NCBI RefSeq assembly: GCF_900114565.1
Contig: NZ_FOTM01000016.1
Location: forward strand, 1 to 64,000
Source: Leifsonia sp. CL147
GTDB lineage: Bacteria; Actinomycetota; Actinomycetes; Actinomycetales; Microbacteriaceae
DNA: 64,000 nucleotides
Direction of reading: 5' to 3'
Positions 42,379 to 52,833 of this stretch are shown here, one piece after another. A program made the position numbers and the translations under genes. How positions within the stretch are numbered: position 1 is the first letter of the stretch; each line of letters begins with the position of its first letter. Below the pieces are notes generated by a model. It did not search any database. It saw only the letters and a program-made list of their open reading frames with translations, and had not been told where the DNA came from.

Positions 42379-43372
42379 GAACACCGGAGGTCAAGCAGAT
42401 CCGCCGATTCCGCCAGAAGCGGACATCGTCGCCATGATCGAGCATGCGCTGCTCGCCGTCCGCCGGGACCAGTCCCGCCGACGGCCGCCCTGGGCCGACG
42501 GCTCACCCCGCGGCCACGACGGCGCCCACCCGCACGGTCACCACGGACCGTGGGGCGGCGGTCCTTTCGGCGGCGCATCGCCAACGGGGGGGCCGTTCCC
42601 CGCCGGCCATTCAGAAGCGGGCCCGCACACGGGCGGCGGACCGTTCGGCGGCGTTCCGTTCGGAGGCGGACCGTTCGGCGGCGGGCCGTTCGGAGGCGTT
42701 CCGTTCGGCACCCCGCCCTTCGGCGACTCCGCACGTCCGGGACCGGGGCGCCGAGGCCGCGACGGATCCCTCGGCCGCATCGCGCGCGTCCGCATGCTGG
42801 AGGCGCTGGAGGGGGCGGAGTCCGACGGACGCAGCCTGTCCGTGAGCGGCGTCGCGGAGGCCATCGGCGTCGACCAGCCGCGCGCCAGCCGGCTGGTTCA
42901 GGAGGGCGTGGAGCGTGGCGTGGTCCGGCGCGTGCCCGACCCGTCCGACGCCCGCAGGGCGCTCATCCAGCTGACGAAGGCCGGCCGGGCGCAGCTTCAG
43001 GAGCTGCGGACGCACCGGCGCTCGGCGGTCGAGGCGGCGCTCGCCGGCTTCTCCCCCGAGGAAGCGCGCACCTTCGCCGAACTCTTCGACCGCTTCGTCC
43101 GCGCGTGGCCGCGGCCGGGCCCTGGTCCCGAGTCCGGACCCGGTCCCGAAGCGGAACCCGGTCCCGAGTCGGGACCCTCGGCCGAGTCGGGACCCTCGGC
43201 CGAGTCCGGACCCGCTCCCGAGTCCGGACCTGGTCCCGAGTCCGGAGTCGGAGCCGGTCCCGAGTCCGGAGCCGGACCCGGTCCCGAGTCCGGACCCGGT
43301 CCCGAGTCCGGACCCGGTCCCGAAGCGGAACCCGGTCCCGAGTCGGGACCCTCGGCCGGCGCGGGCTCCTGA
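42377..43372 (+). CDS. MarR-like regulator with PFGG-repeat insert and PGPESG-repeat tail
   Basis: The product has 331 residues. An N-terminal helix ('DIVAMIEHALLAVRRDQ') is cut off from the winged helix by ~85 residues rich in His, Gly and Pro with repeated 'GGPFGGG' units. The MarR core follows ('RIARVRMLEALEGAE', 'GVAEAIGVDQPRASRLVQEG', 'DARRALIQLTKAGRAQL'). After the last helix comes an ~85-residue tail of 'GPGPES'-type repeats coded by 18-bp DNA units (about 43125-43355). No Shine-Dalgarno precedes the ATG. It is divergent from the split MarR-like gene, with only 56 bp between, so cross-regulation is likely. Confidence 0.75.
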   Translation: MNTGGQADPPIPPEADIVAMIEHALLAVRRDQSRRRPPWADGSPRGHDGAHPHGHHGPWGGGPFGGASPTGGPFPAGHSEAGPHTGGGPFGGVPFGGGPFGGGPFGGVPFGTPPFGDSARPGPGRRGRDGSLGRIARVRMLEALEGAESDGRSLSVSGVAEAIGVDQPRASRLVQEGVERGVVRRVPDPSDARRALIQLTKAGRAQLQELRTHRRSAVEAALAGFSPEEARTFAELFDRFVRAWPRPGPGPESGPGPEAEPGPESGPSAESGPSAESGPAPESGPGPESGVGAGPESGAGPGPESGPGPESGPGPEAEPGPESGPSAGAGS

Positions 43373-43449
43373 CGCCGAATCCCGCGCCCGTTGGTGCATC
43401 CGGTCGCCGGCGGTGGTACCTTCCGGTGGGCCGACGTGGAGGGGACACG

Positions 43450-44049
43450 ATGTCGAGAGCACGGATGGAAGCGTTCAGCGATGGGGTTCTCGCGGTCGCC
43501 ATCACGCTGCTCGTGCTGGACCTGCACGTCCAGCCGACCTCCGGGGGACACCTCCTGGGCCAGCTGCTCGCAGCATGGCCGTCCTTCGTGGCGTTCCTGG
43601 TGAGCTTCGTCGTCATCGGCGTCATCTGGGTGAACCACCACGCGATCGTGCGGCTGGCCGACTCCGTCGACAGATGGCTGCTCTTCGCGAACCTGCTGTT
43701 GCTGCTGTTCGTCACGACGCTGCCGTTCGCCTCCTCGACGCTGTCCGGCGCGATCGCGGAAGGCGACGCCGCCGACATCCGGGTGGCAGCGGCGGTCTAC
43801 GGCGGGGTCATGACCGGGATGGCGGTCGCCTTCACGCTGCTCTACGGACGCATCACCTCCATGCTGGTGGCCTCGGGCGCGATGGATCAGCGTGCCCGAC
43901 GTGCCCGGATGCTCCGGTTCAGCGCCGGCGTGCTCCTCTACCCGCTCATGACGGTCATCGGCCTGTTCTACGCCCCCGCGATGCTGGCCGCCTTCGCCGC
44001 CCTCAGCATCTACTACCTCTTCAACCAGACCGGCGTCTCCGACAACTGA
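43450..44049 (+). CDS. TMEM175-family (DUF1211) potassium channel-like protein
   Basis: This 199-residue membrane protein starts with the family signature 'RMEAFSDGVLAVAITLLVLD' in its first helix. The FSD motif lines the pore and selects K+ in characterised members. About six helices are visible, as in bacterial TMEM175 subunits that assemble as tetramers. 'IWVNHHAIVRL' is the usual segment after helix 2. It lies 77 bp downstream of the MarR-like gene in the same direction and may be co-transcribed. Confidence 0.85.
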   Translation: MSRARMEAFSDGVLAVAITLLVLDLHVQPTSGGHLLGQLLAAWPSFVAFLVSFVVIGVIWVNHHAIVRLADSVDRWLLFANLLLLLFVTTLPFASSTLSGAIAEGDAADIRVAAAVYGGVMTGMAVAFTLLYGRITSMLVASGAMDQRARRARMLRFSAGVLLYPLMTVIGLFYAPAMLAAFAALSIYYLFNQTGVSDN

Positions 44050-44548
44050 CCCGGCCCGTCCGCCTCCGGTAGCCTCCGGTCCGCGTCCCGTCCGCGTCCC
44101 GTCCGCCTCTCCCGTCCGCCTCTCCCGTCCGCCTCTCCCGTCCGCCTCTCCCGTCCGCCTCCCCCGCCGACCCTCCCGTCGGCGACTGCGCCCCCTCGTA
44201 ACGTATGCCGCGCGTCGAGCAGCCGCATTCGTTACGAACCACTGCACTCGCACCGCGACCGGTCGGTCGGCGCTTGCGCCCTCACGGGATGCCGCGCTCG
44301 CAGCCCGACCCGTCGGTTGGTGACTGCGCCTCCTCGTAAGGTATGCCGCGCGTCGAGCAGCCGCATTCGTTACGAACCACCGCACTCGCGGCGCGACCGG
44401 TCAGTCGGCGCCTGCGCCTTCTTGTAACGTATGCCGCGCGTCGAGCAGCCGCATTCGTTACGAACCACCGCACTCGCGGCCCGACCGCCGCGCCCGCCGC
44501 GCCCGCCGCGCCCGCCGCGCCCGCCGCGCCCGCCGCGCCCGCGACGGG
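44050..44548. other. 499-bp spacer between convergent genes, filled with repeats
   Basis: No gene is supported. From ~44100 to 44165 a 14-bp unit GTCCGCCTCTCCC(C) is repeated. Then come three ~100-bp direct copies of the GTAACG palindrome (cores 44196-44237, 44334-44375 and 44422-44463) with flanks 'GGCGACTGCGCC' and 'CCGCACTCGCGG'. From 44480 to 44546 a CGCGCCCGC nonamer repeats about seven times up to the end of the transporter gene. Confidence 0.75.
44196..44463. repeat. Three tandem copies of family B palindrome
   Basis: Core TCGTAACG...CGTTACGA with a 26-nt loop containing 'GCCGCGCGTCGAGCAGCC'. The first copy is perfect in its arms, while copy 2 (TCGTAAGG) and copy 3 (TTGTAACG) each have one change in the left arm. 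A decayed copy between the first and second ('GGGATGCCGCGCTCGCAGCC') suggests stepwise duplication. Confidence 0.75.
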
Positions 44549-45988
44549 TCAGGGCGCGGAGACCGACCGGCGCGGGGCCCGGACCGGCAGCAGCAGCGCG
44601 AGCCCGACCGCCAGCACCAGCACGATCGCCAGGATGCCCCAGAACTGCGCGCCTCCCACCGCGACGAACACCGCGAACAGCGTCGGAGCGAGGAACGAGA
44701 CGGCCCGGCCGGTCGTCGCGTACAGGCCGAACACCTCACCCTCCCGCCCGGCCGGCGTGACCCGCGCGAGGAAGGTCCGGCTGGCGGACTGCGCGGGTCC
44801 GACGAACAGGCAGAGGACGAGTCCTCCGACCCAGAACGCCGCCGCCCCGAGATCATGGGTGAAGAACACGGCCAGCCCGGCGACGATGAGCCCGGCCAGC
44901 GACGTGACGATGACGGTCTTCGGCCCGAACCGGTCGTCCAGGCGCCCGGACAGGAGCGTGCTGACGCCGGCCACGACGTTCGCTGCGATCGCGAAGACGA
45001 TCACTTGGCCGCTGGTGAACCCGAAGGTGCCCTGCGCGAGGATGCCGCCGAACGTGAAAACGCCGACCAGCCCATCCCGGAACAGCGCCGACGCGATCAG
45101 GAACAGCACGGTGTTACGGCTCTCCTTCCACAGCCGCCCGACGTCGCGCACCAGCACCGCGTACGAGGCGAAGAATCCCACCCGCGGCGTCCGCGCGTTC
45201 GGCGGGATCTCGGGCACGGTGAACAGGACCGGGAGCGAGAAGATCAGCGTCCACGCCGCCGCGATGAGAGCGATGATGCGGATGTTGAAGCCGCCCGCCT
45301 GGGGGACGTGCAGCAGCCCGCCCTCGCCCGTCACCATCCCGAAGTACACGATGAGCAGCAGCACGATGCCGCCGAGGTAGCCGGCGCCCCAGCCGAAGCC
45401 GCTCACCCGGCCGACCGTCTTCGGCGTCGATACCTGCACCAGCATCGCGTTGTAGTTGACCGTCGCGATCTCGTAGAAGACGGTCCCGATGGCGACGAGT
45501 GCCACGCCGAACAGGAAGTACGACGGCTCACCCACCACGAAGAACATCAGGGCGGTGACGACGACGACCATCCCGGTGTTGATTCCCAGCCAGAGCTTCC
45601 GCCGGCCGGTGCCGTCCGTCCGTTGGCCGAGCACGGGCGCGAGCAGCGCGACCACGGCGCCCGCGATCCCCACGCCCCACGCCAGCCCGCTCGACAGCAC
45701 CGCGACGGCCGCGGCGTAGGCGACATGGGCGTGTCCGGTGGAGGCGGTCTCCGCGTTGCGCGCCGCGACGATCGCGGGATCCACGAACAGGCTGCTGGTC
45801 AGGTACACCGTGAAGACGAAAGTGGTGATGACGGCGTTGAACGCGGCGCCGCCCCAGTCCCACAGCGCCCAGGACACCACCCACCGGCGGGGGATGCGGC
45901 GGTCGGTCGCGCTGTCCGCGAAGAGCGGGCTGGCCGGGCTCACCAGGGCGTCATCGCCCGCGCCCAGTCCCGGAACCTCGGTCGTCAT
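44549..45988 (-). CDS. UMF1/Atg22-like MFS transporter
   Basis: This 479-residue membrane protein has about 12 hydrophobic helices. The N-terminal 'VVSWALWDWGGAAFNAVITTFVF' is the hallmark of the UMF1 (Atg22-like) branch of the major facilitator superfamily ('W.lYDwgnsaf'). An MFS loop 'LGQRTDGTGRRKLWL' follows helix 3. Yeast Atg22 exports amino acids from the vacuole, but bacterial substrates are not known. It converges on the TMEM175-like gene across a repeat-filled spacer. Confidence 0.88.
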   Translation of the reverse strand: MTTEVPGLGAGDDALVSPASPLFADSATDRRIPRRWVVSWALWDWGGAAFNAVITTFVFTVYLTSSLFVDPAIVAARNAETASTGHAHVAYAAAVAVLSSGLAWGVGIAGAVVALLAPVLGQRTDGTGRRKLWLGINTGMVVVVTALMFFVVGEPSYFLFGVALVAIGTVFYEIATVNYNAMLVQVSTPKTVGRVSGFGWGAGYLGGIVLLLIVYFGMVTGEGGLLHVPQAGGFNIRIIALIAAAWTLIFSLPVLFTVPEIPPNARTPRVGFFASYAVLVRDVGRLWKESRNTVLFLIASALFRDGLVGVFTFGGILAQGTFGFTSGQVIVFAIAANVVAGVSTLLSGRLDDRFGPKTVIVTSLAGLIVAGLAVFFTHDLGAAAFWVGGLVLCLFVGPAQSASRTFLARVTPAGREGEVFGLYATTGRAVSFLAPTLFAVFVAVGGAQFWGILAIVLVLAVGLALLLPVRAPRRSVSAP

Positions 45989-46133
45989 GCCCTCACCCTA
46001 GAGCGCAGTACGTCGATGTCCCCACGACAACGCCGCCGGGACCGTGCAGGCTCGGACTTGAGGACGGTGTCCGCAACGATTGCGGCGCCGGTCCGCTGCC
46101 CTAGGCTGGCGGCACACCGACGACGGAGGTTCC

Positions 46134-47213
46134 GTGACAACAGCCAGCATCGCCCCGAACCCGTACGGATGGGTCCGCCACGTGGTGGCCCGCCTGGTCA
46201 TCGGAGCGCTGATCGCCGCCGCCCTGATCGGCGTCTACGCGGTGGTCCTCGGCCGCTTCGACGAGACGTGCTGGCGGCTCATCGGCACGGTCGCCCTCTT
46301 CGTCTTCGTCGCCCTGATCTCCTGGTACGACGCCGATATCTCCGCTCGCCGCGCCGCCTGGTTCGGCGCGGTGAGCGTGGTCACCTCCGTGTACCTGTTC
46401 GGCGTCGGCCTGTGGAAAGTGTGGTCGCCCACCTGGCAGATCGACGACCGCGGCGGTCCCGCCTGGTACGCCCCCTGGTGGGAGCCGTTCGCCTGGTTCC
46501 TGCTCGTGCTCGTCACCCGCGCGGGGCTGCTGCACATCCACCTGGTGCTGAACACCCAGCGCCGGTTCACCGGCCCCCTCATGAGCAAGGTGACCGTCGC
46601 CACCCTCGCGCTCGTCGGACTCCTCACCGCGGGCCTGTCGCTGCCGCTCATCTGGACCCGCGTCGACTTCGGCGAGACGTACTGGCGCCTGCTGGCGGTG
46701 GTGGCGATTCTGGATGCGCTGGGCACGGTCCTCATCCCGCTCACGTACTCGCTCTTCGGGCCCAAGCGCCAGCATCCCGCGCCCTTCGCGCCGCCTGCGG
46801 CCTTCGCGCCGCCTGCGCCCTTCGCGCCGCCTGCGCCCTTCGCGCCGCCTGCGCCCCTCTCGCCTCCTGCGCCCCTCTCGCCGCAGCCCGCGCCCTTCGA
46901 GCGGCAGTCTGCGGCCTTCGCGCCGCAGCCCGCGCCCTTCGCGCCGCAGCCTGGGGCCTTCGCGGCGGATCCGGCGGGGACCTTCCCCAGCCCGGCTCCG
47001 TTCGAGCCCTCTCGCTCGCCCGGCCCGTCCGTATATTCATCGTCCGCCCCGGCGGCCGGCGGAGCCGATCCTGCGGCGCCATCCGTCTCCCCGTATCCGC
47101 GTCTCGACGCTCAGGGCGGACTCCGCCTCGAATGGCCTCGCTACATCAACGGCACACCGCTCCCGGCGCGCCCGGACGGCTCTCCCGACTTCACCGGCGT
47201 CGCCGGCTACTGA
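46134..47213 (+). CDS. Membrane protein with Pro/Ala/Phe-rich repeat tail
   Basis: This 359-residue protein from the GTG at 46134 follows GGAGG. The first ~205 residues hold about six hydrophobic helices ('VVARLVIGALIAAALIGVYA', 'LIGTVALFVFVALISWY', 'WEPFAWFLLVLVTRAGLLHI'). The rest is cytoplasmic and disordered, with repeats of 'PFAPPA' coded by a degenerate ~21-bp DNA repeat (46785-46950). It ends 'LEWPRYINGTPLPARPDGSPDFTGVAGY'. I do not recognise the family. It is divergent from the UMF1 gene. Confidence 0.65.
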   Translation: MTTASIAPNPYGWVRHVVARLVIGALIAAALIGVYAVVLGRFDETCWRLIGTVALFVFVALISWYDADISARRAAWFGAVSVVTSVYLFGVGLWKVWSPTWQIDDRGGPAWYAPWWEPFAWFLLVLVTRAGLLHIHLVLNTQRRFTGPLMSKVTVATLALVGLLTAGLSLPLIWTRVDFGETYWRLLAVVAILDALGTVLIPLTYSLFGPKRQHPAPFAPPAAFAPPAPFAPPAPFAPPAPLSPPAPLSPQPAPFERQSAAFAPQPAPFAPQPGAFAADPAGTFPSPAPFEPSRSPGPSVYSSSAPAAGGADPAAPSVSPYPRLDAQGGLRLEWPRYINGTPLPARPDGSPDFTGVAGY

Positions 47214-47282
47214 CCCGCTCCGTCGCCGTCACATCCTCAGCGGAGGGACCCACTTCCCGTCGCCCCCCACTTCTTCGTCGAA

Positions 47283-47332
47283 GTGCTCGTCGTTGCAGGC
47301 GACACGCCGGACGGCCCTGCAACAACGAGCAC
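47283..47332. repeat. Family A long palindrome, copy 1
   Basis: GTGCTCGTCGTTGCAGG (47283-47299) pairs with CCTGCAACAACGAGCAC (47316-47332) with one mismatch. The loop contains 'CGACACGCCGG'. The flanks 'TCGTCGAA' and 'CTCGGCGGAGG' extend the homology to the other copies. Confidence 0.75.
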
Positions 47333-47433
47333 CTCGGCGGAGGTGCGGAGGGGTCGCAGGGAAGGAGGGGGCGGAGGGACGGAGGGACGGAGGGACGGAC
47401 GGAGCGGGCGGACACCCCCACTTCTTCGCCGAA

Positions 47434-47483
47434 GTGCTCGTCGTTGCAGGCGACACGCCGGACGGCCCTGCAACAACGAGCAC
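47434..47483. repeat. Family A long palindrome, copy 2
   Basis: Same arms and loop as the copy at 47283-47332, 151 bp further on, with the flank 'TTCGCCGAA' closer to the copies at 52.8 and 55.0 kb. Confidence 0.75.
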
Positions 47484-47642
47484 CTCGGCGGAGGGACGGA
47501 GGGACGGAGGGGCGGAGGTGCGGAGGGGTCGCAGGGAAGGAGGGGGCGGAGGGACGGAGGCGCGGGTACCCCGCACCCCGCCCGACGCCGAGCTGGTCGC
47601 GGTCACCGTGCCCGACCCCGCACCCCCGACCCCGCGCGCAGC

Positions 47643-48377
47643 TCAGCGAGCGGCAGGCAGGCTGTACACCGTCCCGCTGTGATCGTCGCCGCGCACCTGG
47701 CGGTGCAGGTTCTCCATGGTGACGTCGAGCTGGTTCGCCGTCACCGCGGCCGCCGTCAGGTCGCGCAGCAGACCCGCCGGGACCTCGCCGTCGTACTTGT
47801 AGTAAATCTTGTGCTCGAGGCTGGCCCAGAAGTCCATGGCGACCGTCCGCAGCTGGATCTCGACCGGCACCAGCACCGGACCGTCGCTGAGGAACACCGG
47901 CACCTCGACGATGACGTGGAGGCTCTTGTAGCCGTTGGGCTTGGGGTGCGCGATGTAGTCCTTCAGGCGCAGCACCCGCACATCCTCCTGGGCGGTGAGC
48001 AGGTCGAACACGCGGTAGACGTCCGATACGAAGCTGCAGACGATGCGGATGCCGGCGATGTCGGTGATCGCCTCGCGGATGGCGTCGAAGCTCGGCTCGC
48101 AGTTCTTCCGGATCACCTTCTGCTCGATGCTCTCGGGCGACTTGAGACGGCTGGCGATGTGCTCGATCGGGTTGTAGTCGTGCAGTTCGGCGAACTCCTC
48201 GCGCAGGATGCTCACCTTGGTCGAGATCTCGTCGATGCCGAACTTGTACGGCATGATGAACCGCGCGAAATCGTCCCGGAACGCCTGCACCTCGCTCAGC
48301 GTGGCGGGGTCGATGCTCTGAAGCGCCTCGATGGCGCGGGTCGAGAGGAGCGGCGCGGCGACGGGGTCCGTTTCCAT
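47643..48377 (-). CDS. Small alarmone synthetase (RelA/SpoT synthetase domain, RelQ-like)
   Basis: This 244-residue protein from the ATG at 48377 consists of a single RelA/SpoT (p)ppGpp synthetase domain without a hydrolase, TGS or ACT domain. Marks are 'DIAGIRIVCSFVSDVYRVFD', 'HPKPNGYKSLHVIVEVPV' and 'VEIQLRTVAMDFWASLEHKI'. These stand-alone enzymes make alarmones from GTP/GDP and ATP under stress. The size is close to RelQ/RelP. No strong ribosome site precedes the ATG. It is divergent from the dnaK operon. Confidence 0.9.
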   Translation of the reverse strand: METDPVAAPLLSTRAIEALQSIDPATLSEVQAFRDDFARFIMPYKFGIDEISTKVSILREEFAELHDYNPIEHIASRLKSPESIEQKVIRKNCEPSFDAIREAITDIAGIRIVCSFVSDVYRVFDLLTAQEDVRVLRLKDYIAHPKPNGYKSLHVIVEVPVFLSDGPVLVPVEIQLRTVAMDFWASLEHKIYYKYDGEVPAGLLRDLTAAAVTANQLDVTMENLHRQVRGDDHSGTVYSLPAAR

Positions 48378-48427
48378 GGATCCGACGCTAGCGACGGTGC
48401 TTGTGCGGTCGGTGTGAATCGCGACCC

Positions 48428-48498
48428 GGACGGCACACCGGATGCAGGGACGGCACACCGGATGCCCGGACGGAACACCGGATGCCCGGACGGCACAG
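48428..48498. repeat. 20-bp tandem repeat between alarmone synthetase and dnaK genes
   Basis: About 3.5 units of GGACGGCACACCGGATGCCC with single-base changes, starting at 48428, 48448, 48468 and 48488. It lies upstream of both divergent promoters. Confidence 0.7.
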
Positions 48499-48521
48499 GG
48501 AATACCACCCCACCCTCCAAA

Positions 48522-48542
48522 GTTGAGTCACGTGTACTCAAG
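48522..48542. promoter_or_regulatory. HAIR operator 1 (HspR binding site)
   Basis: TTGAGT-N7-ACTCAA with flanking G and G, matching the HspR consensus CTTGAGT-N7-ACTCAAG. It lies ~120 bp upstream of dnaK. Confidence 0.9.
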
Positions 48543-48585
48543 TTTGAGGTCCGGCGTCTTGACACCATCCCGCGTGGATGACAGT

Positions 48586-48606
48586 CTTGAGTCGTCGAGG
48601 CTCAAG
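48586..48606. promoter_or_regulatory. HAIR operator 2 (HspR binding site)
   Basis: CTTGAG-N9-CTCAAG, the second HspR-type site, just upstream of the dnaK ribosome site region. A TTGACA -35-like element at 48559-48564 lies between the two sites, so bound HspR would cover the promoter. Confidence 0.85.
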
Positions 48607-48660
48607 TCTTGACCGCAGACTTTCACGGCATCCAGCCAGCAACAAAGGAGAGAAGCACAC

Positions 48661-50535
<1,875 letters not shown>

Positions 50536-50537
50536 CG

Positions 50538-51203
50538 ATGTCGGACCAGAACGGAGGCTCCCAGGAGCCGGAACGCGAGGAGCCGGTCGTCCGCGACAAG
50601 CGGAGGATCGACCCCGAGACCGGGAAGGTCCGGCAGCCGGAGGGTGAGCAGAAGCCCGAGGAGGCCGGCGAGCACGACCTCGCACACGAGGAGCTCGTGG
50701 ACGTCGGACCGGCCGAGAGCGAAGACGAGGAGACCATCCTCAGCGATGACGACCTCGACATCCTCTCCGGGCAGACGACCGCCGAGCAGCTCGCCGCCGA
50801 GCGCCTCGCCGACCTCCAGCGGGTGACCGCGGAGTACGCGAACTACCGCAAGCGCACGGAGGCGAACCGCGAGCTCGAACGCGAGCGCGCGGTCGGCGAC
50901 GCCGTGAAGGGGCTCATCCCGGTGCTCGACGACCTCGAGCGGGCCGAGAAGCACGGCGATCTGGGCGAGGGGTCCGCCTTCACCACGATCGCGGCGAAGC
51001 TCCGCACAGCGGTCGAGCGGCTCGGGCTCACGCCGTACGGCGAGAAGGGCGAGCCCTTCGACCCGCAGATCCACGAGGCGATCTTCCAGCAGCCGACCCC
51101 CGACGTGACGGCCGACACCGTCGCCGAGGTGGTCGAGACGGGCTACCGCCTGGGCTCGACCATCGTCCGGGTGGCGAAGGTCGTCGTCTCGGTGCCGGCC
51201 TGA
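50538..51203 (+). CDS. grpE: Nucleotide exchange factor GrpE
   Basis: This 221-residue protein starts two bases after the dnaK stop. An acidic disordered N-terminus (~1-75) is followed by the long dimerisation helix ('ADLQRVTAEYANYRKRTEAN') and the beta-wing head ('GVxP' type 'TPYGEKGEPFDPQIHEAIFQ', 'GYRLGSTIVRVAKVVVS'). It releases ADP from DnaK. The N-terminal extension is longer than in E. coli GrpE but common in actinobacteria. Confidence 0.96.
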   Translation: MSDQNGGSQEPEREEPVVRDKRRIDPETGKVRQPEGEQKPEEAGEHDLAHEELVDVGPAESEDEETILSDDDLDILSGQTTAEQLAAERLADLQRVTAEYANYRKRTEANRELERERAVGDAVKGLIPVLDDLERAEKHGDLGEGSAFTTIAAKLRTAVERLGLTPYGEKGEPFDPQIHEAIFQQPTPDVTADTVAEVVETGYRLGSTIVRVAKVVVSVPA

Positions 51204-51220
51204 CCCGGAGTGAGCGCGCC

Positions 51221-51254
51221 GCGGAGCGGCGGGACCACGGTCCCGCCGCTCCGC
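51221..51254. repeat. 16-bp perfect hairpin between grpE and dnaJ
   Basis: GCGGAGCGGCGGGACC and GGTCCCGCCGCTCCGC are separated by two bases, giving a very strong stem. It lies in the only sizeable gap of the heat-shock operon (129 bp). With no T-run, it is more likely an mRNA-processing or attenuation element than a full terminator. Confidence 0.65.
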
Positions 51255-51332
51255 TCGCGGTGCACGCCGGGTTCGTGCAGACTTCATGCACGGTCCACGA
51301 CATTATTCACAGAGAACGGAAGGGAGGCGCCC

Positions 51333-52334
51333 GTGGCTAGCCAGGACTGGTTCGACAAGGACTTCTACAAGGTCCTTGGCGTCTCCAAGGACGTCAGCGA
51401 CGCAGACCTCAAGAAGACCTACCGCAAGCTGGCGCGCAAGTACCACCCCGACTCCAACCCTGGCGACACCGCCGCGGAGGCGAAGTTCAAGGAGATCAGC
51501 GAGGCCTACTCGGTCCTCAGCGATCCCGAGGAGCGCAAGGAGTACGACCAGATCCGCGCAATGGGCTCCGGTGCCCGGTTCACCGCGCCCGGTTCGGGTG
51601 CGCAGGGCGGCTTCGACGACGTCTTCGGCGGGATGTTCGGCCAGGGCGGCGGGCAGCGGCAGTACTTCACGAATGCGGGAGGATACCCGCAGGGCGGCGA
51701 CTTCGACGACGTGTTCGGCGGGCTGTTCGGCAACGGCCGCTTCGGTTCCACGACCGGCGGCTACCGCGGCTACGGCGGACCGACGCGCGGCCGCGACGTG
51801 ACGGCGCACACGACCATCGACTTCGTCACCGCCACCAAGGGCGAGACGATCACGCTGCAGGCGTCGGACGGCAAGCCGATCAAGGTGAAGATCCCGGCCG
51901 GCGTCGCCGACGGCCAGAAGATCAAGCTGCGCGGCAAGGGGCAGCCGAGCCCGGACGGGGGCGAGGCGGGCGACATCGTGCTGACCGTGTCCGTCCGAAA
52001 GCATCCCGTCTTCGAGCGCGACGGCCTGAACCTGCGGGTCAACGTGCCCGTGACGTTCACGGAGGCCGCGCTCGGCGCGACCATCGAGGTTCCGACGCTC
52101 GGCGGCGATCCCGTCCGGCTGCGCGTGGCGCCCGGGACCCCGAGCGGCCGCGTGCTGCGGGTGAAGGGCCGGGGAGTGGAGACCAGCAAGGGCACCGGCG
52201 ACCTGCTCGCGGTCGTCCAGGTGGCCGTCCCGTCGCACCTGTCGGGCGAGGCGAAGGAGGCCCTGGAGGCGTTCGCCGCCAAGCTGCCCGAGGAGAATCC
52301 CCGCGACGACCTCCTGGCCAAGGCCCGGACCTGA
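51333..52334 (+). CDS. dnaJ: DnaJ-family co-chaperone without zinc finger (DnaJ/CbpA-like)
   Basis: This 333-residue protein from the GTG at 51333 follows AAGGGAGG. The J domain (residues ~5-70) has the HPD motif in '[11 protein letters not shown]'. A Gly/Phe-rich linker (~80-150) follows, with the repeated '[12 protein letters not shown]' and '[12 protein letters not shown]'. The C-terminal domains I and II ('[17 protein letters not shown]', '[18 protein letters not shown]') lack the CxxCxGxG zinc repeats of classical DnaJ. It stimulates DnaK ATPase and delivers clients. It is the third gene of the HspR-controlled operon. Confidence 0.93.
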   Translation: MASQDWFDKDFYKVLGVSKDVSDADLKKTYRKLARKYHPDSNPGDTAAEAKFKEISEAYSVLSDPEERKEYDQIRAMGSGARFTAPGSGAQGGFDDVFGGMFGQGGGQRQYFTNAGGYPQGGDFDDVFGGLFGNGRFGSTTGGYRGYGGPTRGRDVTAHTTIDFVTATKGETITLQASDGKPIKVKIPAGVADGQKIKLRGKGQPSPDGGEAGDIVLTVSVRKHPVFERDGLNLRVNVPVTFTEAALGATIEVPTLGGDPVRLRVAPGTPSGRVLRVKGRGVETSKGTGDLLAVVQVAVPSHLSGEAKEALEAFAAKLPEENPRDDLLAKART

Positions 52335-52336
52335 CC

Positions 52337-52750
52337 ATGGACGAGAACAGCCAGGTCTTCGTGATCTCGATCGCGGCGGAGCTCGCGGGCATGCACCCGC
52401 AGACGCTCCGGCAGTACGACCGGCTGGGACTCGTCAGCCCCAGCCGGACGGCCGGCAAGTCGCGCCGCTACTCGGTGCGCGACATCGCGAAGCTGCAGGA
52501 GATCGCGCGCCTCGGCTCCGAGGGCGTGAGCCTGGAGGGCATCCGCCGCATCCTGGAGCTCGAAGACCAGGTGACCGAGCTCCGCGGCCGGGTCCGCGAG
52601 CTGGAGGCTGCGCTCGCCGACGAGCTGCTCAACCGCCCGGGCCGCCGCGTGTTCGCGGCCGGCTCCGAGGGCGAGGTCGTGTCGATGCGCGCCGGAACGC
52701 GCGTCCGCCGCAGCAACCAGCTCGTCGTCTGGCGTCCCCTGGAGCGCTGA
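52337..52750 (+). CDS. hspR: Heat-shock repressor HspR (MerR family)
   Basis: This 137-residue MerR-type protein has the N-terminal helix-turn-helix 'AAELAGMHPQTLRQYDRLGL' with wing 'SRRYSVRDIAKLQEI', then a coiled-coil dimer helix ('ILELEDQVTELRGRVRELEA'). HspR represses its own operon and uses DnaK as co-repressor, so that unfolded proteins titrate DnaK and relieve repression. It starts two bases after the dnaJ stop, and two HAIR sites lie upstream of dnaK. Confidence 0.96.
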   Translation: MDENSQVFVISIAAELAGMHPQTLRQYDRLGLVSPSRTAGKSRRYSVRDIAKLQEIARLGSEGVSLEGIRRILELEDQVTELRGRVRELEAALADELLNRPGRRVFAAGSEGEVVSMRAGTRVRRSNQLVVWRPLER

Positions 52751-52759
52751 CCCCGGCCC

Positions 52760-52829
52760 GCCGCATCCCGCCAGCCGCATCCCGCCAGTCGCATCCCGCC
52801 TGTCGCGTCCCGCCTGTCGCGTCCCGCCA
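52760..52829. repeat. 14-bp tandem repeat after hspR
   Basis: Five units of CCGCATCCCGCCAG with drift toward TCGCGTCCCGCCTG. It runs directly into a family A palindrome. Confidence 0.7.
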
Positions 52830-52833
52830 GGGC

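Larger units (their letters stand above)
47214..47642. other. 429-bp spacer between convergent genes with duplicated palindromes
   Basis: No gene is supported. Two copies of a ~100-bp unit, offset by 151 bp, each contain a long inverted repeat (family A, 47283-47332 and 47434-47483). Both are followed by GGAGGGAC-type purine repeats and a shared 'GTGCGGAGGGGTCGCAGGG' block. Confidence 0.75.

Noticed and set aside
44196-44463. Possible CRISPR or integron array
   Set aside because: Only three long palindromic direct repeats with no unique spacer sequences and no integrase or cas genes.
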